A program made the translations under genes and the position numbers. A DNA stretch of 64,000 nt from Chaetoderma sp. LZ-2023a (taxonomy: Eukaryota > Mollusca > Caudofoveata > Chaetodermatida > Chaetodermatidae), in assembly GCA_034401795.1 (NCBI GenBank), contig CM067370.1, forward strand, positions 103,358,028 to 103,422,027. The letters run 5' to 3'. The first letter of the stretch is position 1. Each line of letters starts with the position of its first letter. Shown here piece by piece: positions 21,900 to 32,430 of this stretch. The notes below the pieces were generated by a model that saw nothing but the letters and a program-made list of their open reading frames with translations, was not told where the DNA came from and did no database searches.

Positions 21900-22655
21900 T
21901 TAGAATCTGCTGTGACAGGTCTGAATATGATTGAATAGAAGATTAGACCCACGACTTAGAACATCGTTAAGTATACCTACATGCCATAATGTAGTAATCT
22001 TACCATACCCTAGTAGAGCATTAACATTGTCTGGCTGAACCATTACGCTCATCTTGCAATATGTCAGCATGCCCTAAGCTGCAACAGTTTAAGTCCACTA
22101 ATGACAAATTGTTAGCTTAGAATATTCAGTTCAGCACAGGGAGGGGGTGGATGGGGTTGGGGGATGGGGGATTTGAGTAGTGGACGGGTGGTGTGTGCGT
22201 GTGAGGTGTTATTGAATTTAAGAGAGCAGTCAACAGCATTTGGCAATTCAGCTTCTCAGAATGAACAACAATATTTATAACTGAATTGAAAGTTTTCTAT
22301 TGAATCTCACGGAGCCAGTCTTAAAATATATGAACTTTACTAAGCATTGCAATTTCTATTTGGGGATTTGAAGGCAATAAAATAACCAAATTCTCCCAAA
22401 CACACATTGCTTTATAATTACGCCATAAAAACAGTTACGCTTGCTGAATAATATATTAGTATTCGCCAAGCCACTCCATGCATTCATTACTCAACATTAG
22501 TCATAGGGAGTAATACAAGGATGCAATTTACCCTCAAGGAGTTATCTCCCCTGATTGTGACTAAGCTATTGAAAGATGGAAATGGTTCATCCTATGTATT
22601 AATTAACCCCTAAACAATTTCTGTGTCTCAGGTTCAAAACACCTATACCATAAAG
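21900..22655. other. No gene seen
   Basis: Spacer with a GGGGGTGGATGGGG-like tract at ~22141-22170. No credible frame. Confidence 0.45.
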
Positions 22656-22659
22656 CTGC

Positions 22660-22730
22660 TGAATATTTTGAAACTAATTTGACTGGAATCTAGTCAAATA
22701 GTCAAACTAGTTTCAAAATATTAAAATATT
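22660..22730. repeat. P2 hairpin element
   Basis: GCTGAATATTTTGAAACTAA pairs with AACTAGTTTCAAAATATTAA. The loop is short and contains a second TAGTCAAA. Confidence 0.75.
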
Positions 22731-22784
22731 CATCCTTTACATGATAAAGAATCTGTAATTTCTGGTCTGTAAGTGTCAGAGAGT

Positions 22785-23023
22785 TGACCCTATAATCCTT
22801 ATATTTTGGTTCAAGAAAATTCCAATTTTCTCAAATAAAATGTCCATTTGCAGACCAAGAAGACTATTTTTGAAAATTTGCCGCTGGAATGACTGGCTCG
22901 CTTATCAAGCCCGTCATTCCATTGGTAATTTTTAAAAAATAGTCTCCTCTTGGTCTGCAAATGGACATTTCTCAACAGCACTGCAGAAGCCGTTTTTGGC
23001 TGATATGAGTGTTAAATGGTTAA
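22785..23023. mobile_element. P1 MITE
   Basis: The foldback TGTCCATTTGCAGACCAAGA / TCTTGGTCTGCAAATGGACA encloses AATTTGCCGCTGGAATGACT. The right end GAGTGTTAAATGGTTAA is preserved; the left end is mutated to GTTGACCCTATAATCC. Confidence 0.78.
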
Positions 23024-23029
23024 AGCTAT

Positions 23030-23680
23030 AGTGAATGTGGAGGTGATATGGTGCATGCTGATACACAAGGTTGTGGTCCAGAATAAGAATTAAGAAGACA
23101 TTTACATGAGAAACACATTCATGATTGTGATTACATTACACTGAGCATGCTAATCATAGTTTTATGTTCCCCATACTGAATTATCACCCAGCAATATTTA
23201 TACAGCAAACCCATCCACCTTCATCAGAAATTTATTAAAGGTATATATTCAAACCAAATTGCTAGTGTATACTTTTAAAGGCTTAAATTGTTTGGACGTA
23301 ATGAAACATAAATAAATTTTAACATATGATGATTTCATTCCATATAAATTAATAAAAATTTTTAGTTGTGAATTTGAATTAAGGGGCTCATGTCTCCAAT
23401 TCACTTTTACAACATAAAAAAATTATATTAATTTCAATGGAATGAAATCATTAGAGGTTAAGATTTATTTCATTTCACTACACCTCGGCCCACAATTTAA
23501 GCCTCTAGAAAAGTATACAATTTTAACAATTTTATTTTCAAGCTTTCTGACGTGAATATGCACCTTTAACTTTGGAACAAAGTACATCAATTTTTTTTAC
23601 TTTGTTGCATGCAAACGTATAATAATGACAACTAGATTGAAATATTACTTACATGTTATCGCAAATCTCCACATTCACAG
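23030..23680. repeat. Unclassified inverted-repeat stretch, no gene
   Basis: TGCTAGTGTATACTTTTAAAG and AGGCTTAAATTGT at 23260-23292 are mirrored by ACAATTTAAGCCTCTAG and AAAGTATACAATTTT at 23491-23525. AACATATGATGATTTCATTC (23320) is mirrored by GAATGAAATCATTAG (23442). This suggests a ~270 bp foldback element without a clear terminus. Confidence 0.55.
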
Positions 23681-23689
23681 CTTTGACCT

Positions 23690-24180
23690 TTTGACCTCAT
23701 GGGAGTGGGACTGAGTCAAATATAAATGTTCTCTTGCACTCCGCAATCATATGGGTAACTCACATACCTTGAATTCTGTACAATGGTTTCAGGAGTTGCT
23801 CTACAATCAATTTTTTTCCCCCATTTGACCTCCTGCCTCCAAGGGTGAGGAGCCAATTATGAATGTCATCTTGCATTTCACAATCATATGATTAACTCAC
23901 AATGAATTCCATCAAACAGTTTCGGCGGAGTTGGGTTACAGTCAATGTGTTCTATATTTAGACACACAGTCAGGGGATAGAGCCAAATGTACATGTCCTC
24001 TTGCACTCTGCAATGATATGGGTAACACTAGCATACCAAATTTGGTTCAAATCTGTCCAATGGTTTGGGAGTTGTTACAATCATTTTCCACGTGTGTGCA
24101 AACTATGTACGGTGACGGGCGGGATGGCATAGGAAACACATGGGGATAACAAGAGCAAGAGATTGTAGGCACTCGCCCTC
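23690..24180 (+). repeat. Three ~155 bp tandem units (CTCTTGCACTCTGCAATCATA type)
   Basis: The phrase TCTTGCACTCYGCAATSATATGGGTAAC and variants recurs at ~23732, 23868 and 23998, each followed by ATACC..TCTGTNCAATGGTTT. A similar unit is at 41530-41740. The block ends in CGGGCGGGATGGCATAGG and a CACTCGCCCTCC phrase resembling 36025. No protein is implied. Confidence 0.65.
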
Positions 24181-24489
24181 CTCTCTTTGTCACATTGTAA
24201 AAAGTTTTTATATTTTCCGGATATTTTGAATCTTCCAGATTTTTTTCGGATATTCCAGATGTTTTGGTTTATGACAAAAGTTGTGGAATGTTAGTGTATC
24301 ATTCCAAATTTTCTTATGTTGAAATTTGATCCAAATCAGACTAGTAGTTTCCAAGATAGCCACAGATCCTAAATTTGAACTGAATCAGGTATAGCTAAAC
24401 TTTTATGTAGATCATGGCCAAAGTCGGGAAATCCCGTTCATGACAAATTCCTTAGATGTGTTACAATCTGATAAGTAGCCTTTGAGATA

Positions 24490-24522
24490 CAGCTCCAGAC
24501 CACGCATGCACGCATGCACGCA

Positions 24523-24553
<31 letters not shown>

Positions 24554-24556
24554 TCA
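24490..24556. repeat. (ACGC)n/(AC)n microsatellite
   Basis: CATGCACGC units pass into ACGC and then CACA repeats. The Cys/Val-rich and Cys/Ala-rich minus-strand frames over this tract are artefacts of it. Confidence 0.9.
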
Positions 24557-24559
24557 CAC

Positions 24560-25590
24560 AGACATGCACATAGGCAGACATACAGACAAACCTTATCGGT
24601 TGAGGGTAATAATTTATAGTTGACAACTGAGTATATGGCACACCATTCCCAACCACTACGCGCCCCGTCCCCACTAACCCACTTTTCAATAGTAATCTCA
24701 CAAAACTGCATGCACTTTTGACTCAATTACTCAAATTTCCAAGATACAGATAAGATATTACACCACAGATTTCAATTATCAAGATAGTTGCCAAGCTACA
24801 ACATCCAGACACATTTTTGATAGGGCCTGCCATGCTCCTTCTCCACACATTAACAGATTGACAAAGTATTCTAGCAACCTGTCAAAGCTTCTGCAAGGTA
24901 GAAATAAGAATTTTGTTCTACATGCACAAAGTGCATTTAACCTTTGAATTTTGCCTGCACTGCAAAAAATCTACATGCACATAGATTAATGCTTTCACCG
25001 TATCACCTATGAATTCCCAATATTTCAGTTTCAACACAACCATACAGGAAAACTGTTGATTTTATATCGTAAAGAATTTCCTTTTTTCAGGGAATTTTCG
25101 GAGAGGGTTAACATAACAGCCTATCAGTCAGAAATGTACATGCACGCTGTGCACCCAGTATTACAAATTTACCTGCACCAGCCATCTTTTACCTACATTG
25201 TGCATGTAAAAGGATTTCAAACCCTGTTCCGAGTGTTTGTTTATTTTGGACCAAAATATGCAGAAAAGTTATAGATAGATTTACGTGAAACTTGCTGATA
25301 TAATGCAGATAATCTGAGAGAATTCCCAGCCTCTCATTGAGATACGGGTGACCGCCATAGCAGTCATGCATATCTGCTCTACTGTTTAGCTAGCATTGAA
25401 ACTAGAGAATACATCCCTGAGTAGCTGCTCATTCTGTTCAACAAACAATGAATAATGATGAAGCATTTACTGAAGGATTCAGTGCAATGGAACAGTCATG
25501 CAGACATTTTATCCTGAATAAAGCGATGAGATTAACTGTCTGACTGCTGCAAGCCACCAGACAATAATTTTTATAGACAATAACTCTGTA
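24560..25590. other. No gene seen
   Basis: Spacer with several CATGCACA phrases (24920-25210). The short frames overlap both strands and lack splice or start support. Confidence 0.4.
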
Positions 25591-25595
25591 CTGGA

Positions 25596-25672
25596 AGAAT
25601 ATTTTGAAAACAACTTGACTGAAAGTTTGCCACCAACAACTTTCAGACAAATTGTTTTCAAAATATTCATCC
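25596..25672. repeat. P2 hairpin element (AAACAATTTG subfamily)
   Basis: GAATATTTTGAAAACAACTT pairs with AATTGTTTTCAAAATATTC. The inner palindrome GAAAGTTTGCCACCAACAAC matches the 1698 and 39997 copies. Confidence 0.78.
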
Positions 25673-25763
25673 AGGCCAAGCGTATATCCCTTGGAACATA
25701 TTGTCTGTACAAATTCAGTACTTAGGTTTATCACAGCATAACATAGTTAATAACGTGATAATT

Positions 25764-25845
25764 ATTTCCAAAATGATTTGACTGAATGTCGTTGCTGCCA
25801 TAGGCAACAATACTCAATCAAATTGTTTTCAAAATATCCAGTCAG
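25764..25845. repeat. P2 hairpin element
   Basis: TTTCCAAAATGATTTGACTG pairs with CAATCAAATTGTTTTCAAAA. The inner part is GTCGTTGCTGCCATAGGCAA. Confidence 0.7.
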
Positions 25846-26199
25846 TTTCATATTTATTTACTGTTAAACCAGGTTTCTGATAATCCAGCATGAACTTGGT
25901 GAAACGTTACGCAATGTTATTGCCTGGATGGCTAAATTGTCAATCATGTAAATGGAGAGTCAATGCACTGAATGTGAGCAAGGAATTATGATAATATCTC
26001 AGCATGCCAATACCAGGAAAACAGTAAACTATTTATTACACAACCTTAATACATCACTGAATTTGCTAAGAAGACTTAAAAACTGTATTTATTTCAGACA
26101 AGAATTACACAGAATTAAATGTTTCGTCTGGACTCCTCTTAAAATGTCAGTAAACACCAGAACTCAGATAAAATTCACTAAGTAGAATCACGCTGATCA

Positions 26200-26725
26200 T
26201 CCCAGTAAAACGCATTCGGTTAGTAAAACGAGGGGATTTGGCTTGTAAAATGGGATTCGGTACATTGCAACAACAATGATTAAATAAGTAAAGTTAAATA
26301 TTTTCCTTTATGCAGTTTGAAAACTTCAGCTTAGACTAAGCAAATATGAATCAGAATGTATCTTTTCTATGATGTTAGAATTCTAGCTTCTAATGTGTTG
26401 TAAAAATTATGTGGTCATGATTTGATTTCAAAAGTAGCGAAGATCTCTCTCAGTTTTCGACTTTCGCTTCATATATCTTTCTACTAAAAGGTTGTTTTCA
26501 AGATATGTCATCAAGCACATATAGTTTGATCTATTCACTACACATATATGGTATATACCACACTGCTGGCTTCGCTATAAAGTATCGAAAATTGTATACG
26601 AATGTGAAGATAGACATAGAGAAAATTAGTAAAACAGGATTCGGTTAATATTTGTAGAAAGTAAAACGGGATTTGATAATGAGTAAAACAAAATCTGGTG
26701 TTGCGTAAAATGGGATTGTGTTTTA
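26200..26725 (+). repeat. Scattered TAAAACGGGATTCGGT motif (about 7 copies)
   Basis: Variants of TAAAAYGRGATTYGGT occur at about 26202, 26223, 26247, 26630, 26662, 26683 and 26705, in two clusters separated by unrelated sequence. All are in the same orientation. Confidence 0.7.
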
Positions 26726-26919
26726 AAATTAATGTTTTTCGAGGATGTGCTACGTGTGCCTGTTAAATACCGTCGATTACATAAGTTTGCAGCTGGTGAA
26801 TCTGGCATTAATAAAATATAAATCGAAACCAAAAGTAAATGCAGAAATACAAGCGTTACGGCTGATATTACCATCACATGACATGCCTATGGGTTTCCCT
26901 CTTCCATTTCCATTTTCAG

Positions 26920-26971
26920 GAAGACAAACAAAATGGCCAAATCATCTAGTGACAAGCTGAAAGGCAGTATT

Positions 26972-26974
<3 letters not shown>
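26920..26974 (+). CDS. Weak candidate exon with start codon
   Basis: A strong pyrimidine tract and acceptor (CTTCCATTTCCATTTTCAG) is followed by ACAAACAAAATGGCC. From that ATG (26933) the frame reads MAKSSSDKLKGSI and stops at 26972, just before the (AT)n tract. It could be a short start-bearing exon with a poor donor (GGCA|GTATTT), a terminal exon, or chance. No partner exon was found. Confidence 0.2.

Positions 26975-27048
<74 letters not shown>
26974..27048. repeat. (AT)n microsatellite, ~75 bp
   Basis: Pure TA repeat ending in ACCGGTATT. The poly-Tyr/Ile frame here is an artefact. Confidence 0.97.
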
Positions 27049-27050
<2 letters not shown>

Positions 27051-27054
27051 GGTA

Positions 27055-27300
27055 TTAATGAGGAGTAGCATTTTAAAGCAAAAGTTGATGGACAAAGGGA
27101 CGACAGATGGTCGCCATGGCATAAGCTCACATGACCATTCTGGCTAGGTGAGCTAACAAAAGGTCCTTCATCCCTATAATTTTTGTTCACAAATTTTGGC
27201 CTGATCCGGTCTGGGGTTCCGGAGAAGTTGCTTTCGCGAAAACTATAGATTATCCAAGATAACTGCCAAACCATTTGGTCAATTAAGTTACCTAGAAATT
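27055..27300 (+). repeat. 3' end of a GGTGAGCTAA element and start of another repeat
   Basis: Shows GATGGTCGCCATGGCATAAG, GACCATTCTGGCTAGGTGAG and CTAA, the terminal signature also found at 28390, 45840, 50270, 53765 and 63970. CCAAGATGG-type repeat text follows (GGCCTGATCCGGTCTGGGGT). Confidence 0.65.
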
Positions 27301-27479
27301 CAGCTTAAATGCTCTAGATTTTTAAATGTGTTTCTAAGGATTGGGAATATTCCACGATGGCAACTGGCCAATCGGTTTCATTTGAACAAGCATTCTGTAA
27401 GTATTGCTTTGCAATACATGTACCCTACCTGGTGATATAAATCTTTAGAGATTAACAGTCAAATTTTGCATTAAAAATT

Positions 27480-28263
27480 GTCAAAAGCAGCTGAAACTCG
27501 AACTTGATCTGTAACTTCTCATAACATAGCAATAAACCAAGTCTCAGTTATATGTAGTGAAGGAGAAGGAAAGTCTTGAAAGCTGATATGTTTGTATTTC
27601 ATAAGTCGAAAGGGAACATAACTCCATAAAAAAAATGGCACAAACGCCTGAAACCCGAAATTGGTCTGTAATTTCTCATAATAAAGTAATGCACCAATTC
27701 TCAGTTGAATATCTTGAAAGACTGCGGGAAAAAGGGCGGAAAACTAATATTTGTAGTATTTCATAGGTCGAAAGGGGGCATAACTCCATCAAAAATTTAT
27801 GCATATGCCTGAAACTCCAACTTGGTCTGTAATGTCTCATAAAAAAGTGCAGAAAACTAATATATGTATTTCATAAGTCAAAAGGGGGCATAACTCCGTG
27901 AAAAATTGATGAAAATGTCTGAAACTCGAGCTTGCTCTGTAACTCCTTATACTAAAGCGATGCACCGATTTTCGCTTAAATATCTTGAAGGAGTGCAAAA
28001 AAGAGTGCGGCAAGCTAATATTTTTAGTATTTCTTAAGTCGAAAGGGGCATAACTACATAAAAAATTGACGCATACGCCTGAAACTCGAACTTGGTCTGT
28101 AACTTCTCATAACAAAGCCATAAACCAATTCTCAGTTGAATACCTTGAAGGACTGCGAAAAAAAGTGAGGAAAACCAACTGCGACAGACGGACGGACAGA
28201 CAGACAGACGGACAGACGGAGTGCAAGCCTATAGTCCCCCTGGTTTTACCAGTAGGGGACTAA
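27480..28263 (+). mobile_element. Pearl-like element: ~155 bp core repeats plus ACGG-type tract
   Basis: About four head-to-tail units of 120-160 bp share AAGTCGAAAGGGGGCATAAC, GAAACTCGAACTTGGTCTGT and TTCTCAGTTGAATATCTTGA. They end in GACGGACGGACAGACAGACA and the terminus CAGTAGGGGACTAAC. Bivalve pearl/CvA elements are described as ~160 bp core repeats followed by an ACGG microsatellite and a conserved 3' end, so the match is structural. The 5' boundary is not clear. Confidence 0.6.
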
Positions 28264-28425
28264 CAAGCTTGAAATTCTATGCCACAAGGATGCTTCCTGC
28301 CAAAAATAATTAACCCCCTGGCCTCTACGGGACATATTCGGGTCAGTGGTTCTTGAGAAAAGATGGAGGGATGAACGATGGACCCACAATGGATGATCGC
28401 CATGGCATAAGCCAGGTGAGCTAAT
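28264..28425 (+). repeat. Short GGTGAGCTAA-ended repeat fragment
   Basis: Contains GGATGCTTCCTGCCAAAAAT, GGATGATCGCCATGGCATAA and ends GCCAGGTGAGCTAATAA. It is joined directly to the pearl-like terminus. Confidence 0.6.
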
Positions 28426-28572
28426 AATTTGTGGTTACAGCAATCAGAAATTTCCATTTACAGTAGAGCAAATTGTAACTGGGAGCAAAACAGTATAAAG
28501 GCAGCTGCAAGACAGAGCACTGACAATCAGGTTGTGACCCACACTCAAGGACCAGTGTCAGAACAAACCTAA

Positions 28573-28952
28573 GATAGTTGACCGTTCCAATTTATTCATC
28601 CATCGTATGAGGTCATAATCAATTATGTGATGTGTAGGATGACCTCATAGTAACTACATCATGAATGACTTGATTTAGTCTTAAACTCTGAATAGTCCAT
28701 CAGGTTGTATGGATTGCATGTCTTTCCTATTTAATAAACATGCTGTTGAATATTTTGAAACTAATTTGACTGGGCACTGTTGCTGCCATTGGTGGCAGCA
28801 ACATCACCAAGTCAAATTAGTTTCAAAACATTCAATAACTTACCTGTATAGCTTTCTAGAAATTGATAGTCAGAGCATTCAGGGATCTATCGAGTGTGGT
28901 GTGGGTGGAGCTGACCTAGAGATGAGCAGGGCATAGCTAAAAGTGGAAGGTC
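28573..28952. mobile_element. E-type MITE with central P2 hairpin
   Basis: Ends GACCGTTCCAATTT and AAAGTGGAAGGTCC. The central hairpin (28741-28834) is GCTGTTGAATATTTTGAAAC / GTTTCAAAACATTCAATAAC with inner TTGCTGCCATTGGTGGCAGC. Confidence 0.75.
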
Positions 28953-29590
28953 CATTGCTGATGGTTGACAGCTATACTACATTTATACAGTATCTAGATA
29001 ACATAGATGTCAATCTCCACTGATGGCAGAGAGCGTATCCCTAATCTCATGTCAATTTAGTGAGACTCTCACTAAACCCATGACTTGTCCTATGATAAGA
29101 AAAGAAGAGGCCGAGAGCAGGCGAGACAGAGGGTGAGCAGAATGAATGCAACACTGCAGCTAATCTCAAAAAGCAGAACAATCAAAGTGATGATTAAAAC
29201 TACAGGGCACAGACAAAAGGCAGCGGACAAGCAACTTGTAAACTAGTCAAGATCCAGTGGCAGATGATCAAATTGGAACAGTCCATCTCAGCTGGAATTG
29301 CATTTCCTCTGCTGTCACTCAGCTGTTGATACATTGTACCATCAGACTGCACATACGTTAAAAGAGAGTGGAACAACTGCCCACAAGCTCATAGGGTTTA
29401 CCAACAAAAGGAATACCCCTCAGATCTTCTTAAGTTCTATCAAAGCTTGCACACACACACATGGAAAGACTTACTTACACATAAGACAAATGACAATAAT
29501 GTGAAGAAATGCATTCCATGAATAATTGATTTTCACTCAAAAAGCCATACAGCAGGCAATATCATGAAAAAAATATTGGGAAAAGCTGGA
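28953..29590. other. No gene seen
   Basis: Purine-rich spacer (AAGAAGAGGCCGAGAGCAGG near 29101) with short frames only. Confidence 0.4.
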
Positions 29591-29594
29591 GTGT

Positions 29595-29890
29595 AATATA
29601 CCCACTTACCTGTACACAATGTTGCAACCAATATGCAGTGAGACAAAACGTAAATTTTGCATATGTTTTAAACAACACCTAAGGGATATCAAAAACCACA
29701 CAGACATCCCTGTTGCACATTTTAATTTGCTTAATGACAGTCGACAAAACCTGTCCAATAAAATTATGCAAGTTTTCCCTCACGACGCTGAAGATGCCCA
29801 TCAATCACATTTCAGAAAAGAACAAACATGAGATGTACTGGATATGTCAACTTTATACACTAGATCCCTAGCGAGCATTCATGTGGAGTG
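29595..29890 (+). pseudogene. Penelope-like element fragment: GIY-YIG domain, broken
   Basis: Two plus-strand frames combine into a GIY-YIG-like segment: YPLTCTQCCNQYA, then (shifted) ETKRKFCICFKQHLRDIKNH and IPVAHFNLL, later EMYWICQLYTLDP. In Penelope elements this C-terminal nuclease has C--C--QYVGET-R-F--R--EH and a final W-I-L-TL-P tail. The slip falls where GET should begin. Only this terminal part is present, as expected of 5'-truncated copies. Confidence 0.68.
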
Positions 29891-30159
29891 TTGATTTGTT
29901 AATTTATTAGTTTTTTACAACTTCAAAAATTGGCGTATGACATCTATAAAGGATGCAACTACAAATTGTCAACATAGGTCACTGGAAATTCGGGAAAATC
30001 TGAGATGAATACCAATGAATCATGCTTCAGCTATGGGAGCAATGGTTCTCAGCCAAGTTCTTTTTAGCATATCTATCAACAGCTTTCATATATTATTTGA
30101 CGCTTGAAATGATATAATGGCCACTGGAAAATGGATCAATCAAGATTCTGAATGTAAGT

Positions 30160-30464
30160 TCTACAGCCAATCACCACAGGATTCATACACGCAACTTTCG
30201 TTGACCCATTTAAAGCTGTTCCCATTCATTTCCTATGTAGGATTTCCAGACATTATGAAGATCCAAGACGGACACTGAGAAATCGACAAAAGGCGATTCT
30301 GAATGGTATTTCCAGAAACCATCCCCATGGGGTACTTCGGCCAAATCTGCTTAAAATTGGGCCAGTGATTACGGATCAGTAATGTTTAAAAAAAATTTCA
30401 GGAAAATTTGTCAAAAGATTTTCACCCAAAAAACTAATGAATCAAAATTCTGAATAGAAGTTCA
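30160..30464 (+). repeat. R-type repeat, left half (interrupted)
   Basis: The text TTCTGAATGTAAGTTCTACAGCC and ATGAATCAAAATTCTGAATAGAAGTTC matches the 44490-45800 tandem units. It stops at 30464 and continues at 37178 with TGGAGTGTACCACC. Confidence 0.75.
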
Positions 30465-31177
30465 GGGGCCAGTTTCACAAAGGTGCATAAGTACGATATT
30501 GGACGTAAATATGGCGTAAGTACGGTAGGCGGTGTAAATCGGGTTTCACAAAAAGCGCGTAACTTACGCGGGGGCATAAATATGGTCGTAACTTACGCGT
30601 GCTGAGACCCACGTGTAAGTTAGATGAAAACGTCTAACTCAGAACATCACGTTCAGAATCTCCTTTTCCAGCGTACACGGCGAGTATTCGCGAGAGGCTA
30701 ATTAGGTCAACATTTAGATCGGGAACACGTGTTAAAATTAGATCTGTTTATTCATATCTGTTTCTTTTGTGCACTTCGGAACTTTGCACATTTTCCCGAA
30801 TGCATTGCTATCGACACAAACAGATCATCACTGAAAGGTTTGGCTTTACTATATACCGTAATTTAAGCTGCCAAAATGAGTCAACAGTTTTCGAATATCC
30901 CTATCGCTGTTCTGATAGAGCTCATATCTTCTGCCCCGCCTCGCTTCTAACATGTCAAAGCTACATCTTCGATCTAAAAGTACAGGCAATATTTTGTTGT
31001 TTGAAATAATCGAGCCATCGTCCTCTAAAAATGACGCTTCAAATCCGGGATTTAATTTAATCGATAAAGCCTGTCTATTACGCCCACACTATAGGAGCAC
31101 AGTATAACTGTCAGAATATGAATAGTGAATCGAGCTAAGGCCCAAGTGTATGCCCTAGGTGACAGATAATAGTTGGC

Positions 31178-31256
31178 AGATTTTTTTGAAAATAGATTGA
31201 GTGTGTTGTTGCTTCCTTAAGTTCTTTACTGTCAAATTGTTTTCAAAATAATCAGC
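31178..31256. repeat. P2 hairpin element
   Basis: GATTTTTTTGAAAATAGATT pairs loosely with CAAATTGTTTTCAAAATAAT. The internal text is TTGTTGCTTCC. Diverged copy. Confidence 0.5.
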
Positions 31257-31369
31257 CAGTTATTTATAGCCATTTTAGCCTTTATCCTTTGTCATAAATA
31301 ACATAAGTTAATTCTCTTTTTCTGGTAAATGAATTTTCGAATACCGGTACAGCACTGCAGTAATTACAC

Positions 31370-31460
31370 AGAACAATTTTTGTAAATTTACCACTGGAAT
31401 GACTGGCTTCGTTATCGAGCCAATTCTTCAAGTGGTAAAATCTAAAAAATAATTGCCGCA
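31370..31460. repeat. P1 MITE core, partial
   Basis: AATTTACCACTGGAATGACT / AATTCTTCAAGTGGTAAAAT with tip TCGTTATCGAG. The outer arms are missing. Confidence 0.6.
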
Positions 31461-31497
31461 TCCTGCAAGCTTTCACAATGGTTTAATGAAGAGCTGT

Positions 31498-31717
31498 TAA
31501 CCCTTTAATCCTTGAATTGAAAAATAAATTCCATGTTTTCATTGAAAATGTCCCTTTGCCGACCAAGAGATTATTTAAAAAATTTTAACACTGGAATGAC
31601 TGGTTCGGTTATTGAGCCAGCCATCCCAGTGGTCGTTTTCAAAAATAATCCTCTTAGTCTGCAAATGCACATTTCTCATGACCACTGCAGAAGCTGTTTT
31701 TGGCTGGCTAAAGAGTT
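31498..31717. mobile_element. P1 MITE
   Basis: TTAACCCTTTAATCC to CTAAAGAGTTAA. The palindrome is TTAACACTGGAATGACTGGT / GCCAGCCATCCCAGTGGTCG. It is followed by the right arm CCACTGCAGAAGCTGTTTTT. Confidence 0.75.
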
Positions 31718-32020
31718 AAAACAAGAAACCAAGAATCATTTTCAGTGACTTCCATTTCCTTATTAAAACTAGCCCTATGAACCTGTGGTCGAATAAGGTG
31801 GTGGCACAATATACACTCTCTGAATCTGACTTGTTTAAATCAGGTAGCCATATTGGATTTTGAATGCAGGGCAGTTGTCATAGCCACAACAGATATTGTC
31901 AAAAGGAACAAATGATGAAAGTTGTTAAGTTCCATCATGCAAATGTCAAACTTATTGACAGACAAACTGCCAGACCTGTGTACACACTAGTAAAGTTTTT
32001 CACGGTTTCAAGGGAAAGGT

Positions 32021-32430
32021 TTAACCCTTTAATGGCATGGTTCATACACAAGTACACAGAAAGTCTGGGGAAAATGTGGAATTATAAGAAACCAATATAT
32101 TCAGGCCTTGAAAATTATGGAAAATTTAATATTTTCTCCTACAGCTTTGGAAAATGTATGGGAAATTAAAATATTGTCAGATGTGATTTTCATTTGCAAA
32201 ATAATATAGATAATAATCAAAATATTGATGATCTTAGCTCCAAATTTCATAATTTTTCTGAAAAATTTGGCAGCTTTCATATGGACACAGATTTGAGACA
32301 TAAAATGGGACTAGAAATTGATTAATTAGGTCTGGAAAAGGTATAGAAAAAGTATGGAATTTCATTCTGCAGATGTATGTACCCTGTAATGAGAAAATGT
32401 AGTCAAGAAAAAAAATTGTCCCATAGAAAA
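32021..32430. mobile_element. P1 left arm split by a short hAT-like insertion
   Basis: The P1 start TTAACCCTTTAATGGCA breaks at 32037 and resumes near 32387 with TAATGAGAAAATG. The 349 bp insert (32038-32386) ends GGTTCATACAC and TGTATGTACCCTG, hAT-like. The flanks TAATGGCA and TAATGAGA could be a decayed 8 bp duplication. The interior is rich in GGAAAATNTATGGGAAAT. Confidence 0.5.

Noticed and set aside
24412..24726. Cys-rich 104-codon and 87-codon frames that look like a secreted Cys-rich peptide
   Set aside because: They lie over the ACGC/AC microsatellite, with no signal peptide or splice support.
26942..27274. 110-codon minus-strand frame with a long Tyr-Ile run
   Set aside because: Produced by the (AT)n tract. 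The same artefact occurs at 58128-58512.
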